Assembly: GCA_003987725.1 (NCBI GenBank)
Contig: RXJH01000005.1
Span: 178,464-242,463 of the forward strand
Source: Hyphomicrobium sp.
Lineage (GTDB): Bacteria > Pseudomonadota > Alphaproteobacteria > Rhizobiales > Hyphomicrobiaceae
DNA length: 64,000 nt
Direction of reading: 5' to 3'
The position numbers were made by a program, and so were the translations under genes. Under the pieces are notes generated by a model. The model saw nothing but the letters and a program-made list of their open reading frames with translations. It was not told where the DNA came from and searched no databases. Positions within the stretch are counted from its first letter, which is position 1. Each line of letters opens with the position of its first letter. Of this stretch, positions 55,350 through 64,000 are shown in pieces.

Positions 55350-56918
55350 TTACGCAGCGAGCGCGGACGCTCCTACGATCGTTGTCCACGCAGCGAGAAA
55401 CGCCGCGATATCTTCCTTTGTCGTCGACGGTCCGAGACTGATGCGGATCGTGCCCGCAACAATCTCGTGACCTAGTCCCATCGCTTCGAGAACGTGGCTC
55501 GCACCGACCTTGCCGGATGAGCAGGCCGATCCGGCGCTGACAGCAATTCCCGCGAGATCGAGCCGGATGACCAGGGTTTCGGCGAGCTTGCCCGGAAGCG
55601 CCAAAGCCGTCGTATTTCCGAGACGCGCCGAGCCTTCGCCGATGATCACGGCTTCCGGACTGATGCGCTTGACGCCAGCCTCGACCTCATCCCGCAAGGC
55701 CTGAATGGACGCCGCTGCTTTGAGATCGCGAAGCGCCGCTTCGGCCGCGGCACCAAATCCGGCGATGGCTGCGACATTTTCCGTCCCAGCGCGCCGCCGC
55801 CGTTCCTGGCCACCGCCGCGGAGCATGGGCACAAGATCTATATGGTCACGAATGACCAGAGCTCCAACGCCTTTTGGGCCGCCCAATTTATGCGCGGAGA
55901 GCGCCAGCGTATCGACGCCGAGCGCTGCGAAATCGATGGCTATCCTGCCGGCCGCCTGTACCGCATCGGTATGCACTGAAATGCCACGTGAGCGCGCAAG
56001 CGCAGCAATTTCGGCGATCGGCTGAACGACGCCGGTTTCGTTGTTCGCCAACTGCAGCGCCAGAAGCGACGGTCCCGCGAATTCTCGCGGCAGAATGCGT
56101 TCGGCGAATTCCTCGAGGTCGACGATGCCATGCGCATCGAGCGGCAGCATAACGACGTCGCCGCGCACCGCACGCACCGGCGCGAGAATTGAATCATGCT
56201 CCGTGCCGCTCGTCAAAATCGTCGCCCATGACTGCGTGACGATCCAGTTGTTGGCTTCGGTCGCACCGCTCGTGAAGACGATCTCGGAGGGCTTGGCGCC
56301 GATCAGACGCGCGACGCTTTCACGCGCGCTCTCGATGACCGAGCGGGCGCGCCGTCCTTCGGCGTGCACCGATGACGCATTACCGGTGACGTCAAGCGCT
56401 CTCATCACTGCGGCTTTGGCCTCCGGCCGGAGCGGTGCCGTCGCGTTGTAATCGAGATATGTGCGTTTGCCGGTCGTCCGCGCGGCGGCCGCAAACAGCG
56501 GCGCCGACGAATACCGCCCGCCAGCGATAACGTCCGCGAGATTGACCGACGACAGGAACTCTCCCATCGACTCGCCGAGCGCGGTCCACAGCCAATGCGT
56601 GACGCAGGGCGTTGCGGCCGAGCACCGCGGATCGTTATGCGAGCAGCGCGTGAAGCGCGTGTCTTCCTCGACCGCCTCCATCACCGCGGCTATCGAAATG
56701 TCTGCGGCGGGCTTGGCGAGCCTGTATCCGCCGGTGCGGCCGCGCGCACTCTCGACGAGGCCGGCGCGGCGAAGGGGCACGAAAAGCTGTTCCAGATAGG
56801 CGAGTGGCAGGCTCTGCCGCTCAGCGACGACCGACAGTGCGATGGCACCTTCATCGGCATGCCCGGCGAGATCAGCCATGGCCATGACCGCGTACCGGCC
56901 TTTGGTCGTCAATTCCAC
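55350..56918 (-). CDS. Rrf2/IscR-type regulator fused to group I cysteine desulfurase (IscS-like)
   Basis: One frame of 522 residues from GTG 56918. Residues 1-135 are an Rrf2-type regulator starting MELTTKGRYAVMAMADLAG with winged-helix segments and the [2Fe-2S] ligands Cys92, Cys99, Cys105 and His108 (C-x6-C-x5-C-x2-H), almost at the E. coli IscR positions. After a linker of about 15 residues a full IscS/NifS-type desulfurase follows (152-515): YLDYNATAPLRP, HDSI with His241, PLP Lys344 (SAHKLGGPKG) and catalytic Cys466 (SAGSACSSGK). The stop codon expected between these normally separate genes is missing. It heads the suf cluster and probably senses Fe-S status while supplying sulfur. Confidence 0.95.
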   Translation of the reverse strand: MELTTKGRYAVMAMADLAGHADEGAIALSVVAERQSLPLAYLEQLFVPLRRAGLVESARGRTGGYRLAKPAADISIAAVMEAVEEDTRFTRCSHNDPRCSAATPCVTHWLWTALGESMGEFLSSVNLADVIAGGRYSSAPLFAAAARTTGKRTYLDYNATAPLRPEAKAAVMRALDVTGNASSVHAEGRRARSVIESARESVARLIGAKPSEIVFTSGATEANNWIVTQSWATILTSGTEHDSILAPVRAVRGDVVMLPLDAHGIVDLEEFAERILPREFAGPSLLALQLANNETGVVQPIAEIAALARSRGISVHTDAVQAAGRIAIDFAALGVDTLALSAHKLGGPKGVGALVIRDHIDLVPMLRGGGQERRRRAGTENVAAIAGFGAAAEAALRDLKAAASIQALRDEVEAGVKRISPEAVIIGEGSARLGNTTALALPGKLAETLVIRLDLAGIAVSAGSACSSGKVGASHVLEAMGLGHEIVAGTIRISLGPSTTKEDIAAFLAAWTTIVGASALAA

Positions 56919-57065
56919 GTCTTTTAATCTCCGGACTATCGCCGCCCCAAGTGGCGACGGAATCCAAACCTTGCGCCCGGCACCCCGGACTGTGCTAAGA
57001 GAGCCGCCCTGATCCAATGCCTGTTGTAATCGAGCCAGGACCCGCACATTTCGAACGGTTCTAAA

Positions 57066-57094
57066 GTTATGGAAATCCTGAGCGCCGGAGTCAA
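57066..57094 (-). promoter_or_regulatory. Candidate sigma-70 promoter of the fusion-suf cluster
   Basis: On the minus strand TTGACT (57094-57089) is followed by a 17-base spacer and CATAAC (57071-57066), which keeps four of six -10 positions. Transcription would start near 57060, about 140 bases before the GTG of the fusion gene. The region could also be where the Rrf2 domain binds, but no palindromic IscR box is clear to me. The gene is divergent from the alpha/beta hydrolase gene. Confidence 0.45.
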
Positions 57095-57193
57095 GGATTG
57101 AGATTGAACCCACAAGGATTTGAACGCTCGGATGCCATCCATAGGCTGTCTGAGCTGCCCTGAAGCCAATCACGAAAGATCGAGTAATCTCTG

Positions 57194-57976
57194 ATGCCTG
57201 AACTCATTATCAACGGCCCCGGCGGTCGCCTGGAAGCCCGTTATCACCACGAAAGCAACGGCGACAGCCCGATCGCGCTGATCCTGCATCCGCACCCCCA
57301 GTTCGGGGGCACGATGAACAACCAGGTCGTTTATTCCCTTTACCATACGTTCGCGGCACGGGGATTTTCGGTCCTGCGCTTCAACTTTCGCGGCGTCGGA
57401 CGCAGCCAGGGCGTCTGGGACGGTGGCCCGGGCGAACTCGCAGACGCCGCATCCGCCCTCGATTGGCTGCAGCAGGTCAAGCCCGACGCCAAGACGTGCT
57501 GGATCGCCGGCGTGTCGTTCGGCACCTGGATAGCCATGCAGCTTCTGATGCGGCGCCCCGAAGTCGATGGCTTCATCTGCGTCGCACCGCCATCAAACCT
57601 CTATGACTTCTCGTTCCTCGCGCCTTGCCCCTCGTCGGGCCTGATCATCAACGGCGACATGGACCGCGTCGTGCCGACCGCATCGGTCGCCGAAATGGCG
57701 GTCAAAGTGAAAGTCCAGAAGGGCATCAAGATCACGCACGAGGTTGTGCCCGGCGCCAACCACTTCTTCGAGAACAAGACGGAAGAACTCGGCAACATCG
57801 TCGGATCGTATCTCGACGAACGGATGATCCAGTTCGAGTTGGATCGCGAACGCAACAAGGAGCGCGAGCGGGAACGCGAGCGCGAACGCCAGCGCCAGCG
57901 CGAACTCGAGCGCATGGAATCCCAAAGCGCCCCCGCCGCAGCCGCGTCCGGCGACGACGATGGCGACGACGAATAA
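57194..57976 (+). CDS. Alpha/beta hydrolase with charged C-terminal repeat
   Basis: The 260-residue protein has an alpha/beta hydrolase core: LILHPHPQFGGTMNNQVV, the nucleophile elbow AGVSFGTWIAMQ (GxSxG), an acid near INGDMDRVVP and the closing His in GANHFF. The core ends near residue 215. A highly charged repeat (ERERERERERQRQRELER) follows, then an Ala/Asp-rich end (SGDDDGDDE). The core resembles the YpfH/CinaA-like small hydrolase family; the substrate is unknown. It is divergent from the fusion gene. Confidence 0.88.
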   Translation: MPELIINGPGGRLEARYHHESNGDSPIALILHPHPQFGGTMNNQVVYSLYHTFAARGFSVLRFNFRGVGRSQGVWDGGPGELADAASALDWLQQVKPDAKTCWIAGVSFGTWIAMQLLMRRPEVDGFICVAPPSNLYDFSFLAPCPSSGLIINGDMDRVVPTASVAEMAVKVKVQKGIKITHEVVPGANHFFENKTEELGNIVGSYLDERMIQFELDRERNKERERERERERQRQRELERMESQSAPAAAASGDDDGDDE

Positions 57977-57994
57977 CGGCCGCGCCAGTCTCTT

Positions 57995-59116
57995 CTAATG
58001 CACCACGTGAGCGGTGGGGTCTGCGCGCAGTCCACCGCTCATCGGCACCGCGACTCCCGTCGTTCCTGGAAAAGTAATCGGCAGGCCGCGTATCGAGCGG
58101 ACCGCCAGATAAGCCCACGCTTCCGCTTCGAGAGCGTCGCCGTCGAACTCCACGGTTTCCGCCGGCACGACCGCATTGTGAACCTGCTCCGCCAGCATCC
58201 GCATGATGGCGCGGTTCTTCCGGCCGCCACCTGAAACAATCCAAAGCTCGGGCTCGACGGGCATGTGCTCACGAGCTTTGGCTATGGCGCGAGCCGTAAA
58301 CGCGGCAAGCGTCGCCGCACCGTCTTCGACCGAGAGACGATCGATCCGATCCATCAGGAATGTGTTCCGGTCGAGTGACTTCGGCGGCGCACCGGCGAAG
58401 TATCCATGGCTGAGAAACAGCCGGATGGACTCCTCGTCGACCTTGCCCTGAGCGGCAGTAGCTCCGCCGGCATCGAGATGCGCGCCGGTTTTGCGGGCCA
58501 TCCAATCATCGAGCAACGCATTTCCCGGCCCCGTGTCGAATGCGACGAGACCGCCGTCACGGCCGATCCATGTCACGTTCGCCACCCCGCCGATATTGAC
58601 GACCGCGACAGGTCGCTGCGGCAGCTTCGCCGTCAGCGCCCGGTGATAGACGGGAACGAGCGGCGCACCCTGCCCTCCCGCGTCGACATCAGCCGCTCGC
58701 AAATCGTAAACGACGGGGCAGCGCGTGAAGTTTGCCAGGAGTTCTCCGAGCCCCAATTGCACGGTCAACCCCGCCTCGGGTTTATGCAGCACGGTCTGGC
58801 CATGAAACCCGATGACATCGACGGACGCCCTGTCGATCTTGGTGTCCTGAAGATATTGGCTGACGGCGACAGCATGTCGCTCGGTCAGGGCCCGCTCGGC
58901 CTCTGCCAGCGACAGCGACCGCTCGTCCCGCGACTCGAGACGAGCAGCGTCCGCGATCGCGTTGATAAGGAGGCGCCGCATGCCGTCGTCGTAGGGGTAG
59001 GTCCGCGCCTGGCCACGAAGGACGACATCCTCCCCGTCCGTCTCCAGAAGGGCCACGTCCACCCCATCGAGCGATGTGCCGCTCATCAGCCCGATCGCCC
59101 GCAGCAACTTGCTCAT
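57995..59116 (-). CDS. anmK: Anhydro-N-acetylmuramic acid kinase
   Basis: AnmK phosphorylates anhydro-MurNAc for cell-wall recycling. From ATG 59116 (GGAAGGTG upstream) the product is 373 residues; a further frame to 59362 is unlikely. Motifs are IGLMSGTSLDGVDVALL, FHGQTVLHKPE, FDTGPGNALLDDWM and the ATPase core VSGGGRKNRAIM. It is convergent with the hydrolase gene, 18 bases apart, and divergent from tyrS. Confidence 0.94.
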   Translation of the reverse strand: MSKLLRAIGLMSGTSLDGVDVALLETDGEDVVLRGQARTYPYDDGMRRLLINAIADAARLESRDERSLSLAEAERALTERHAVAVSQYLQDTKIDRASVDVIGFHGQTVLHKPEAGLTVQLGLGELLANFTRCPVVYDLRAADVDAGGQGAPLVPVYHRALTAKLPQRPVAVVNIGGVANVTWIGRDGGLVAFDTGPGNALLDDWMARKTGAHLDAGGATAAQGKVDEESIRLFLSHGYFAGAPPKSLDRNTFLMDRIDRLSVEDGAATLAAFTARAIAKAREHMPVEPELWIVSGGGRKNRAIMRMLAEQVHNAVVPAETVEFDGDALEAEAWAYLAVRSIRGLPITFPGTTGVAVPMSGGLRADPTAHVVH

Positions 59117-59203
59117 AGGCACCTTCCCGTGCAAGGTGCCGCCCGCCCGCGATAGGCTCATACGTGTAGCCCGCGGCCACACAAACGAAAGCCAAGAACT
59201 GCG

Positions 59204-60463
59204 ATGACGACACCGAAATCCGAATTTCTCAAGATTATGACCGAGCGCGGCTTTGTCCACCAGGGCTCGGATCTCGAAGGCCTCGATAAATTGGCGAGCG
59301 AAGGCCGTATCGTCGCTTATGTCGGCTACGATTGCACCGCGCCGTCGCTGCATATCGGCCATCTGCTGTCGATTATGATGCTGCGCTGGCTGCAGACGTC
59401 TGGCGCCGGCAAGCCAATCTCCCTGATGGGCGGCGGCACCACGCGCATCGGCGATCCCTCCGGCAAGGACGAGACGCGGGTGATGCGCACGGTCGAGGAG
59501 ATCGAAGCCAACAAGGACAGCATCAAGCAGGTCTTTGCCAAATTCCTGCAGTTCGGCGATCGCCGGACCGATGCGCTAATGGTCGACAACGCCGAATGGC
59601 TGGCGCCGTTGAACTATATCGACTTCCTCCGCGACGTCGGCCGTCACTTCTCCGTCAATCGCATGCTGACGATGGACAGCGCGAAACTGCGGCTCGATCG
59701 CGACCAGGAGCTGTCGTTTATCGAATTCAACTACATGCTCCTGCAGGCCTACGACTTCGTCGAGCTCAACCACCGCTACAGCTGCAATTTGCAGATGGGC
59801 GGCTCAGACCAGTGGGGCAACATCGTCACCGGCATCGATCTTGGCCGCCGGATGGGCGTCAAGGAACAGCTCTACGGGTTGACGTGCCCGCTGCTGACGA
59901 CGGCGTCGGGCGCCAAGATGGGCAAGACCGCTTCAGGCGCCGTTTGGCTGAACGAGCTCCAGCTTTCGGCATACGACTACTGGCAGTTCTGGCGGAACAC
60001 CGAAGACGCCGACGTCTCGCGCTTCCTCAAGCTCTTCACCTTCCTGCCGCTCGAGGAAATCGCGAAGCTCGAGCGTCTGTCGGGCTCCGAGATCAACGAC
60101 GCCAAGAAGGTTCTGGCAACGGAAGCGACAGCGCTTGTGCACGGCCGCGACAAGGCTGAAGCTGCTGCCGAGACCGCGCGCAAAACCTTCGAGCAGGGTA
60201 CGCTCGCCGACGATCTGCCGACGATCGAAATACCGAGCGCCGAGCTTGCGGACGGCATCGGTGTTTTGGCGGCCTTCGTCAAGGCGGGGCTCGTCGCATC
60301 GAACAGTGAAGCGCGGCGGCAAGTCCAGGGCGGCGGACTGAAGGTCAACGATCAAGCGGTGACCAGCGACAAGGCGACCCTCGGCAAGGCCGACGCCGAC
60401 GCAAGCGGCGTCATCAAGCTCTCGCTCGGCAAGAAGAAGCACGTTCTTCTGAAGCCGGTCTGA
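59204..60463 (+). CDS. tyrS: Tyrosyl-tRNA synthetase
   Basis: Charges tRNA(Tyr). The 419-residue protein has the class I HIGH motif ([12 protein letters not shown]), the GGSDQWGNI segment, a KMSKS-equivalent KMGKTASG, and a C-terminal S4-like domain (about residues 350-410, [14 protein letters not shown]) that binds the anticodon arm. This is the bacterial TyrS of the longer type. It is divergent from anmK with 87 bases between the starts. Confidence 0.97.
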   Translation: MTTPKSEFLKIMTERGFVHQGSDLEGLDKLASEGRIVAYVGYDCTAPSLHIGHLLSIMMLRWLQTSGAGKPISLMGGGTTRIGDPSGKDETRVMRTVEEIEANKDSIKQVFAKFLQFGDRRTDALMVDNAEWLAPLNYIDFLRDVGRHFSVNRMLTMDSAKLRLDRDQELSFIEFNYMLLQAYDFVELNHRYSCNLQMGGSDQWGNIVTGIDLGRRMGVKEQLYGLTCPLLTTASGAKMGKTASGAVWLNELQLSAYDYWQFWRNTEDADVSRFLKLFTFLPLEEIAKLERLSGSEINDAKKVLATEATALVHGRDKAEAAAETARKTFEQGTLADDLPTIEIPSAELADGIGVLAAFVKAGLVASNSEARRQVQGGGLKVNDQAVTSDKATLGKADADASGVIKLSLGKKKHVLLKPV

Positions 60464-60475
60464 TCGCTTAATCGC

Positions 60476-63400
60476 TCAGTGGTTGGTCGTCGTCGACGAC
60501 CAACCGTCGACCGCCGGCGCGTCCGCCTTCGGCGCCGTCTTCTTGGCTTTGGCCTGGGCCGCCGGTTTTGGCTTCGCTTTCGATTTGTCGCTCGGATCAG
60601 CAGGGCTCGGCGGCGCGGCGCGAACTCTCTCTTCGATCGGCGCTTGCGGTGCCCGGTCCTCACGCACCTGAATGGTCGGATCCATCGACGTCATCTGGAA
60701 GATGTCGCGGAAAATTCCCGGCGCCACCAGCGAGAACGGATTGACGATGACCTGCGGATCCGAGGTCGGCCCCTGCACGGCGAACGTCATGCCGACGATG
60801 CCCTCGCCCTGTGAGCCCGACAGGATCTGCCCAAGCAATGGAATGTCGCCGAGTGCGCCATTGAGGCCCTGCAGCGGAATATAGGTGCCGCCGATATTGA
60901 CGCGCTTCGTCCTGAAATCGACCTTGCCGCGCAGCGTGGCCCCGAGCAGCGGCCCCTTCAAATAGGATTCCTGCAGCACGAACTGCCCGTATCCGACCGA
61001 GAATGGCGCGCGCATCCGTGTAAAATCGAAAACCTCGCGCGTGACTTTGCGGTTGCCGCCGATAGCCGGGCGGCCCTCGTCGGCGCTGCTGACGACTTCG
61101 GTGACGATCGGATCGCCGAGAACCCGGAAATTGTCGACCACCAGAACGCCCGTCTTATCCGCCGGGCCGGACCCATCGAGGCCGACCTCGAGCTGCATCC
61201 GCCCGCCCTGCATATTCGGATAGAAGTTGACGAGCTTCATCACCTGGCCCGCGTCACCCGACGTCACGACGAGCCGCCGCCCGCCCTGTCCTTGATCGAG
61301 CTTGGCGACGAGCTGTGCACCGCCGTCGAGCGTACCCTTTGCATCGAGGCTCGCGAGATCTCCGTTACGCGTCTCGATCGCCATCTTGAGATTGCGGAGC
61401 GAGACATCGGAGCTCCCGATGACGTTCGCGAGATCGACCGTTACGTGCGCACCGGCCGACGCGGGCTTGTCCTTCTTGCCCGGACCATCGCCGACGTTGA
61501 ATAGCGAGCGAAAGAAATTCCGTCCGTCGAAATTCGACCCGGCAATTTTCATCGTCCAGAAATCGTCCTTGCTCCGCGACCCGCTGACGTCGAGGCGCGA
61601 GATGACGTTCAGATTGAGTCCGGGGAAATTGAATTCTTTGACCTTGTTGTCGGTGCCGATGACGATACGCCCGTCGGCGGCGATATCGTCGCTCACCACT
61701 TTGAAGTTCTGCAATTCCGTATCGCGGCCCGGCGCGGTTACAATATCGGCGTCGAGGCTCGCGGCACGCCCCGGAGGTTTCCGCCATTGCAGGTGGTCGA
61801 ACGTCAGATCGGCATCCGTCAGATCGGCGTGCAGCTTGATCACGGGCTCGGGCTGGTCGCCCTTCTGCAACGAAAGTTCAACCGGGACGACGCCGTGAAC
61901 GATGTTGTTGACGTCGAGGCCGAGCTGCGTCCGGTCCGCCTCGTCGAGCTTCGCGACGATCTTGAGCGGCGGCTGCTGACCGGCAGCCGGACCGAGAAGC
62001 CGCTGACCGACGACCTTCGCCGGAACGCCATTGATAAGCAGATCGCCCTTCGCATCGAGCGAGGTGTCGGTGAGATTGAGATCGAGCGTAAAGCCCTGAA
62101 TGTCAAAACGTCCCGCGACCTTGCCGAAGCGCCCGTCTGACACGCGAGCCTTGCCGGTAATTGTCATGTCGTCGCCGGTAACGCCGGGAATGAATGGCAG
62201 CTTGATCAAAAGCTGCGCGTCGATCTTGCCTTCACCCGCTTTCGGCAACGGCGAAGCGTCGCGGACTGCCCGCACCGGCAGTTGCTCCATCGCTTCGAGG
62301 AACGGCGCGAGTTCCCCAACGGCCGAAAAGGCGATCTCGCCGTTCGTTCGAGGCGCCATGATATCGTCAGTCGTCAGGTGGCCATTCTTGAGCGGCAGCT
62401 GGCCACCGCTCGCCAACGCCACAGCGCCTTCGGGCACCGCAATGTCGAGAACGTTGTCATTGATGCGGATCGACATGTTGGGGGCCGTAATCGCGGGCAT
62501 GCCGGGCAACGGGGTAAACACGGCGTCGCTCGCCTCGAAACTCGCGCCGACACGCTCCATCTCAGTTGAAACGGAGCCGGGTTCGATGCCGCCAACGTTG
62601 CTGTTCGTGTACCGAAGGGTTCCGCCCTTGAAATTGACGGCCGATACGTTCTTGCCAACCCAATCGCGCGTCCCCGACGCAACCGCGCGCGGCCATAGCG
62701 CCTTCAACGTCGCAAGCGGCATCGGCGAAACATTAAACTCGGCCGTCACGCTCTGACCCTGCGGACCCGCTTGGGTCGTCGCCTTGATCGTCGCCTCTCC
62801 CCCACCTCCAGAGAGTCGGAATTCGGTCAGATCGATGAAGCCCCGGCGCGGTATAATTGAGCCGCGCGCCGACCAGTTGTCGATTGTAACCGGAGGCACA
62901 TTGAATTCCGCCGCCTCCAGGACGCCGTTCTTCCCGTCAAGCGCAAACTGCCATTGCGGCGGGTCCGATCCCTGCGAGACGTCCGACATGTTCCCGGTGA
63001 ACATCATCGTGCCGTCACCCCATTTCACCGGGCTTGGCTGCAGCTCCCAGCGCCGGGCCTTGCCGTCGAAGGTCAGCTTGAAGAGACCGGCGGTAACCTC
63101 CATCGGATGAACCAGATACGGAAGGCGCACGCGCCCCTGTCCGACTTCAATGGCAAGCTCGCTCCTTTCGATATCGCCAACAGTCGAAAGCTCGATCGTG
63201 GCATCGCCCGAAACGGGGAATTCGAAATTGCCGAGCAATGCGAGCGGCGGCGCCGCGGCCGCGAGCGTCGAGGGAACGAGATCGCGGATCGTCGCCTTCA
63301 CGTCGAGCTTGCCGGTCTGGACGCTTTCATCCGTCAGGAACGATACCGACCATGCGCCCCGTGGCGATGCGACCGTCGCACGGCCGGAGATGACGCTCCG

Positions 63401-64000
63401 CCGCTCGGCATGGTTGAAATCGACGCTCGCCTCGTCAATGCGCCAGGAACTGCGCTGGCCTTCGTAGTCGACGACGACGGTCGCATTCGAAAGGCCGAAT
63501 TCCGTCAGATACGACGTGGCGTCGAGACGATTGCGGGCACGGCGCGACGACTCGCTCAGCATCTTCGCGAGATTGACTTTCGTTCCGGCTTCGACGGAGC
63601 GCGGTGTTATGACAGTCGTCCCCGGCGCCGGGACGGCAGGCTGAGGCGCAATCCCAGAAGGAGCCGCTGCACCGGCGCCATCCGGACGCACGGGAACAGG
63701 CTTCGGCACGGCGCGCTCGAACACGAACCCCGATTTCTCGGAATAGGCGAGAGCGATGATCGGATCGATCAATTCGATACGCGCCGGAACAATGCGGCCA
63801 CGCGCCAGCGCCGCCATCGAGATGTTCACGGCGGCGAGTGGTGACGACAGCACAACATCGCCGCCCTGTTCCAGCACGCCGACATCCCGCAGCCTGAATT
63901 CCAGTTCTCCGTTCGGTCCGAGCCGAAGCTCCGCGCCGTCGATCCGCACCGAACTCGTCACGAGTTCCGCGTTGATGCCGCGCTCGATTGGAGACACGAC
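60476..64000 (-). CDS. AsmA-like DUF3971 protein (truncated by window edge)
   Basis: The gene enters from the right edge; at least 1,173 residues of its C-terminal part are visible. Repeated beta-rich segments (FPVSGDATIELSTVGDIERSELAIE, DGRFGKVAGRFDIQGFTL-type) and the closing AsmA/DUF3971 end (GATLRGKVDFRTKRVNIGGTYIP, DIPLLGQILSGSQGEGIVGMTF) match large AsmA family proteins such as YhdP. These are long beta-groove bridges that move phospholipid between membranes. The N-terminal membrane anchor is beyond the window. The last 60 residues form a disordered Ala/Pro/Lys tail. It is convergent with tyrS. Confidence 0.9.
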   Translation of the reverse strand, partial: VVSPIERGINAELVTSSVRIDGAELRLGPNGELEFRLRDVGVLEQGGDVVLSSPLAAVNISMAALARGRIVPARIELIDPIIALAYSEKSGFVFERAVPKPVPVRPDGAGAAAPSGIAPQPAVPAPGTTVITPRSVEAGTKVNLAKMLSESSRRARNRLDATSYLTEFGLSNATVVVDYEGQRSSWRIDEASVDFNHAERRSVISGRATVASPRGAWSVSFLTDESVQTGKLDVKATIRDLVPSTLAAAAPPLALLGNFEFPVSGDATIELSTVGDIERSELAIEVGQGRVRLPYLVHPMEVTAGLFKLTFDGKARRWELQPSPVKWGDGTMMFTGNMSDVSQGSDPPQWQFALDGKNGVLEAAEFNVPPVTIDNWSARGSIIPRRGFIDLTEFRLSGGGGEATIKATTQAGPQGQSVTAEFNVSPMPLATLKALWPRAVASGTRDWVGKNVSAVNFKGGTLRYTNSNVGGIEPGSVSTEMERVGASFEASDAVFTPLPGMPAITAPNMSIRINDNVLDIAVPEGAVALASGGQLPLKNGHLTTDDIMAPRTNGEIAFSAVGELAPFLEAMEQLPVRAVRDASPLPKAGEGKIDAQLLIKLPFIPGVTGDDMTITGKARVSDGRFGKVAGRFDIQGFTLDLNLTDTSLDAKGDLLINGVPAKVVGQRLLGPAAGQQPPLKIVAKLDEADRTQLGLDVNNIVHGVVPVELSLQKGDQPEPVIKLHADLTDADLTFDHLQWRKPPGRAASLDADIVTAPGRDTELQNFKVVSDDIAADGRIVIGTDNKVKEFNFPGLNLNVISRLDVSGSRSKDDFWTMKIAGSNFDGRNFFRSLFNVGDGPGKKDKPASAGAHVTVDLANVIGSSDVSLRNLKMAIETRNGDLASLDAKGTLDGGAQLVAKLDQGQGGRRLVVTSGDAGQVMKLVNFYPNMQGGRMQLEVGLDGSGPADKTGVLVVDNFRVLGDPIVTEVVSSADEGRPAIGGNRKVTREVFDFTRMRAPFSVGYGQFVLQESYLKGPLLGATLRGKVDFRTKRVNIGGTYIPLQGLNGALGDIPLLGQILSGSQGEGIVGMTFAVQGPTSDPQVIVNPFSLVAPGIFRDIFQMTSMDPTIQVREDRAPQAPIEERVRAAPPSPADPSDKSKAKPKPAAQAKAKKTAPKADAPAVDGWSSTTTNH
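60481..60505. repeat. Perfect 11-base inverted repeat at the tyrS / AsmA junction
   Basis: Two 11-base arms (GGTTGGTCGTC and its complement) flank a three-base spacer. It lies 18 bases after tyrS and inside the last codons of the AsmA-like gene (product end SSTTTNH). It has no T run, so it is not a clear terminator, but it could be a bidirectional transcript stop. Confidence 0.55.

Noticed and set aside
54216-55475. A 419-codon plus-strand frame antisense to sufB
   Set aside because: It is a shadow of sufB with Arg/Leu-rich composition and no motif.
57100-57140. A tRNA-like T-arm sequence (GGGTTCAATC on the minus strand)
   Set aside because: The flanking bases do not pair to form the T-stem, and no acceptor or anticodon stem could be found around it.
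1-64000. Mobile elements, CRISPR arrays, phage genes or genomic island
   Set aside because: No transposase, integrase, repeat-spacer array, tRNA insertion scar or compositional break was seen; the window reads as core chromosome.

Overview
The window is GC-rich, densely packed chromosomal DNA with no recognisable mobile element, CRISPR array, rRNA or tRNA. The gene content points to an alphaproteobacterium of the order Hyphomicrobiales, possibly near Hyphomicrobium. The indicators are a divK-pleD pair facing a DUF3572 gene, an EipB (DUF1849) envelope protein, an IscR-type regulator heading a suf cluster, a D,D-carboxypeptidase with a SPOR domain, GatCAB, and a second dihydroorotase-like protein beside pyrB. 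The genus is inference; the class is well supported. TTG and GTG starts are frequent (for example dprA, panC, clpA, rnr and the DEAD-box helicase).

Layout. Bases 1-6.6 kb hold small exported proteins and lipoproteins, a Sel1-like protein, a glutathione transferase, a quinone oxidoreductase, a DedA membrane protein, a tiny basic protein, a cytochrome P450 and a small membrane protein. Bases 6.6-10.5 kb (minus strand) are a tight gatC-gatA-chorismate mutase-membrane protein-gatB operon. Bases 10.7-22.5 kb (plus strand) carry ruvX, pyrB, a degenerate pyrC, plsY, dprA, topA, rnr, a DUF983 gene, a Nudix gene and rpmG. Bases 22.5-30.5 kb hold a 0.5 kb gene-free stretch, pleD-divK, DUF3572, eipB, a RidA-like gene, a glycerophosphodiester phosphodiesterase, a FemAB-like acyltransferase, a HIT protein and a GNAT enzyme. 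Bases 30.5-45 kb hold clpS-clpA, the SPOR D,D-carboxypeptidase, a cupin, putA, panC, parE, a fatty acid desaturase and an aquaporin. Bases 45-57 kb hold a DEAD-box helicase, a TfoX-like gene and the Fe-S assembly locus. Bases 57-64 kb hold an alpha/beta hydrolase, anmK, tyrS and a truncated AsmA/DUF3971 gene.

The standout is the Fe-S locus at 47.6-57.1 kb. Its first gene is one uninterrupted reading frame joining an Rrf2/IscR-type [2Fe-2S] regulator to a complete group I cysteine desulfurase. The regulator keeps the Cys-Cys-Cys-His ligand set; the desulfurase keeps the PLP lysine and catalytic cysteine. sufB follows. The gene series is then broken by two opposite-strand paralogous exported-protein genes before it resumes with two small membrane proteins, sufC, sufD, a separate group II desulfurase sufS, sufT and sufA. 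The locus thus has two types of desulfurase, one tethered to its own probable regulator, and an antisense insertion between SufB and its partners SufC and SufD.

A second notable feature is the pyrB-pyrC pair. The PyrC protein has lost the metal-binding His-x-His, a second metal histidine and the catalytic Asp, so it is probably a structural partner of aspartate transcarbamoylase rather than an enzyme.
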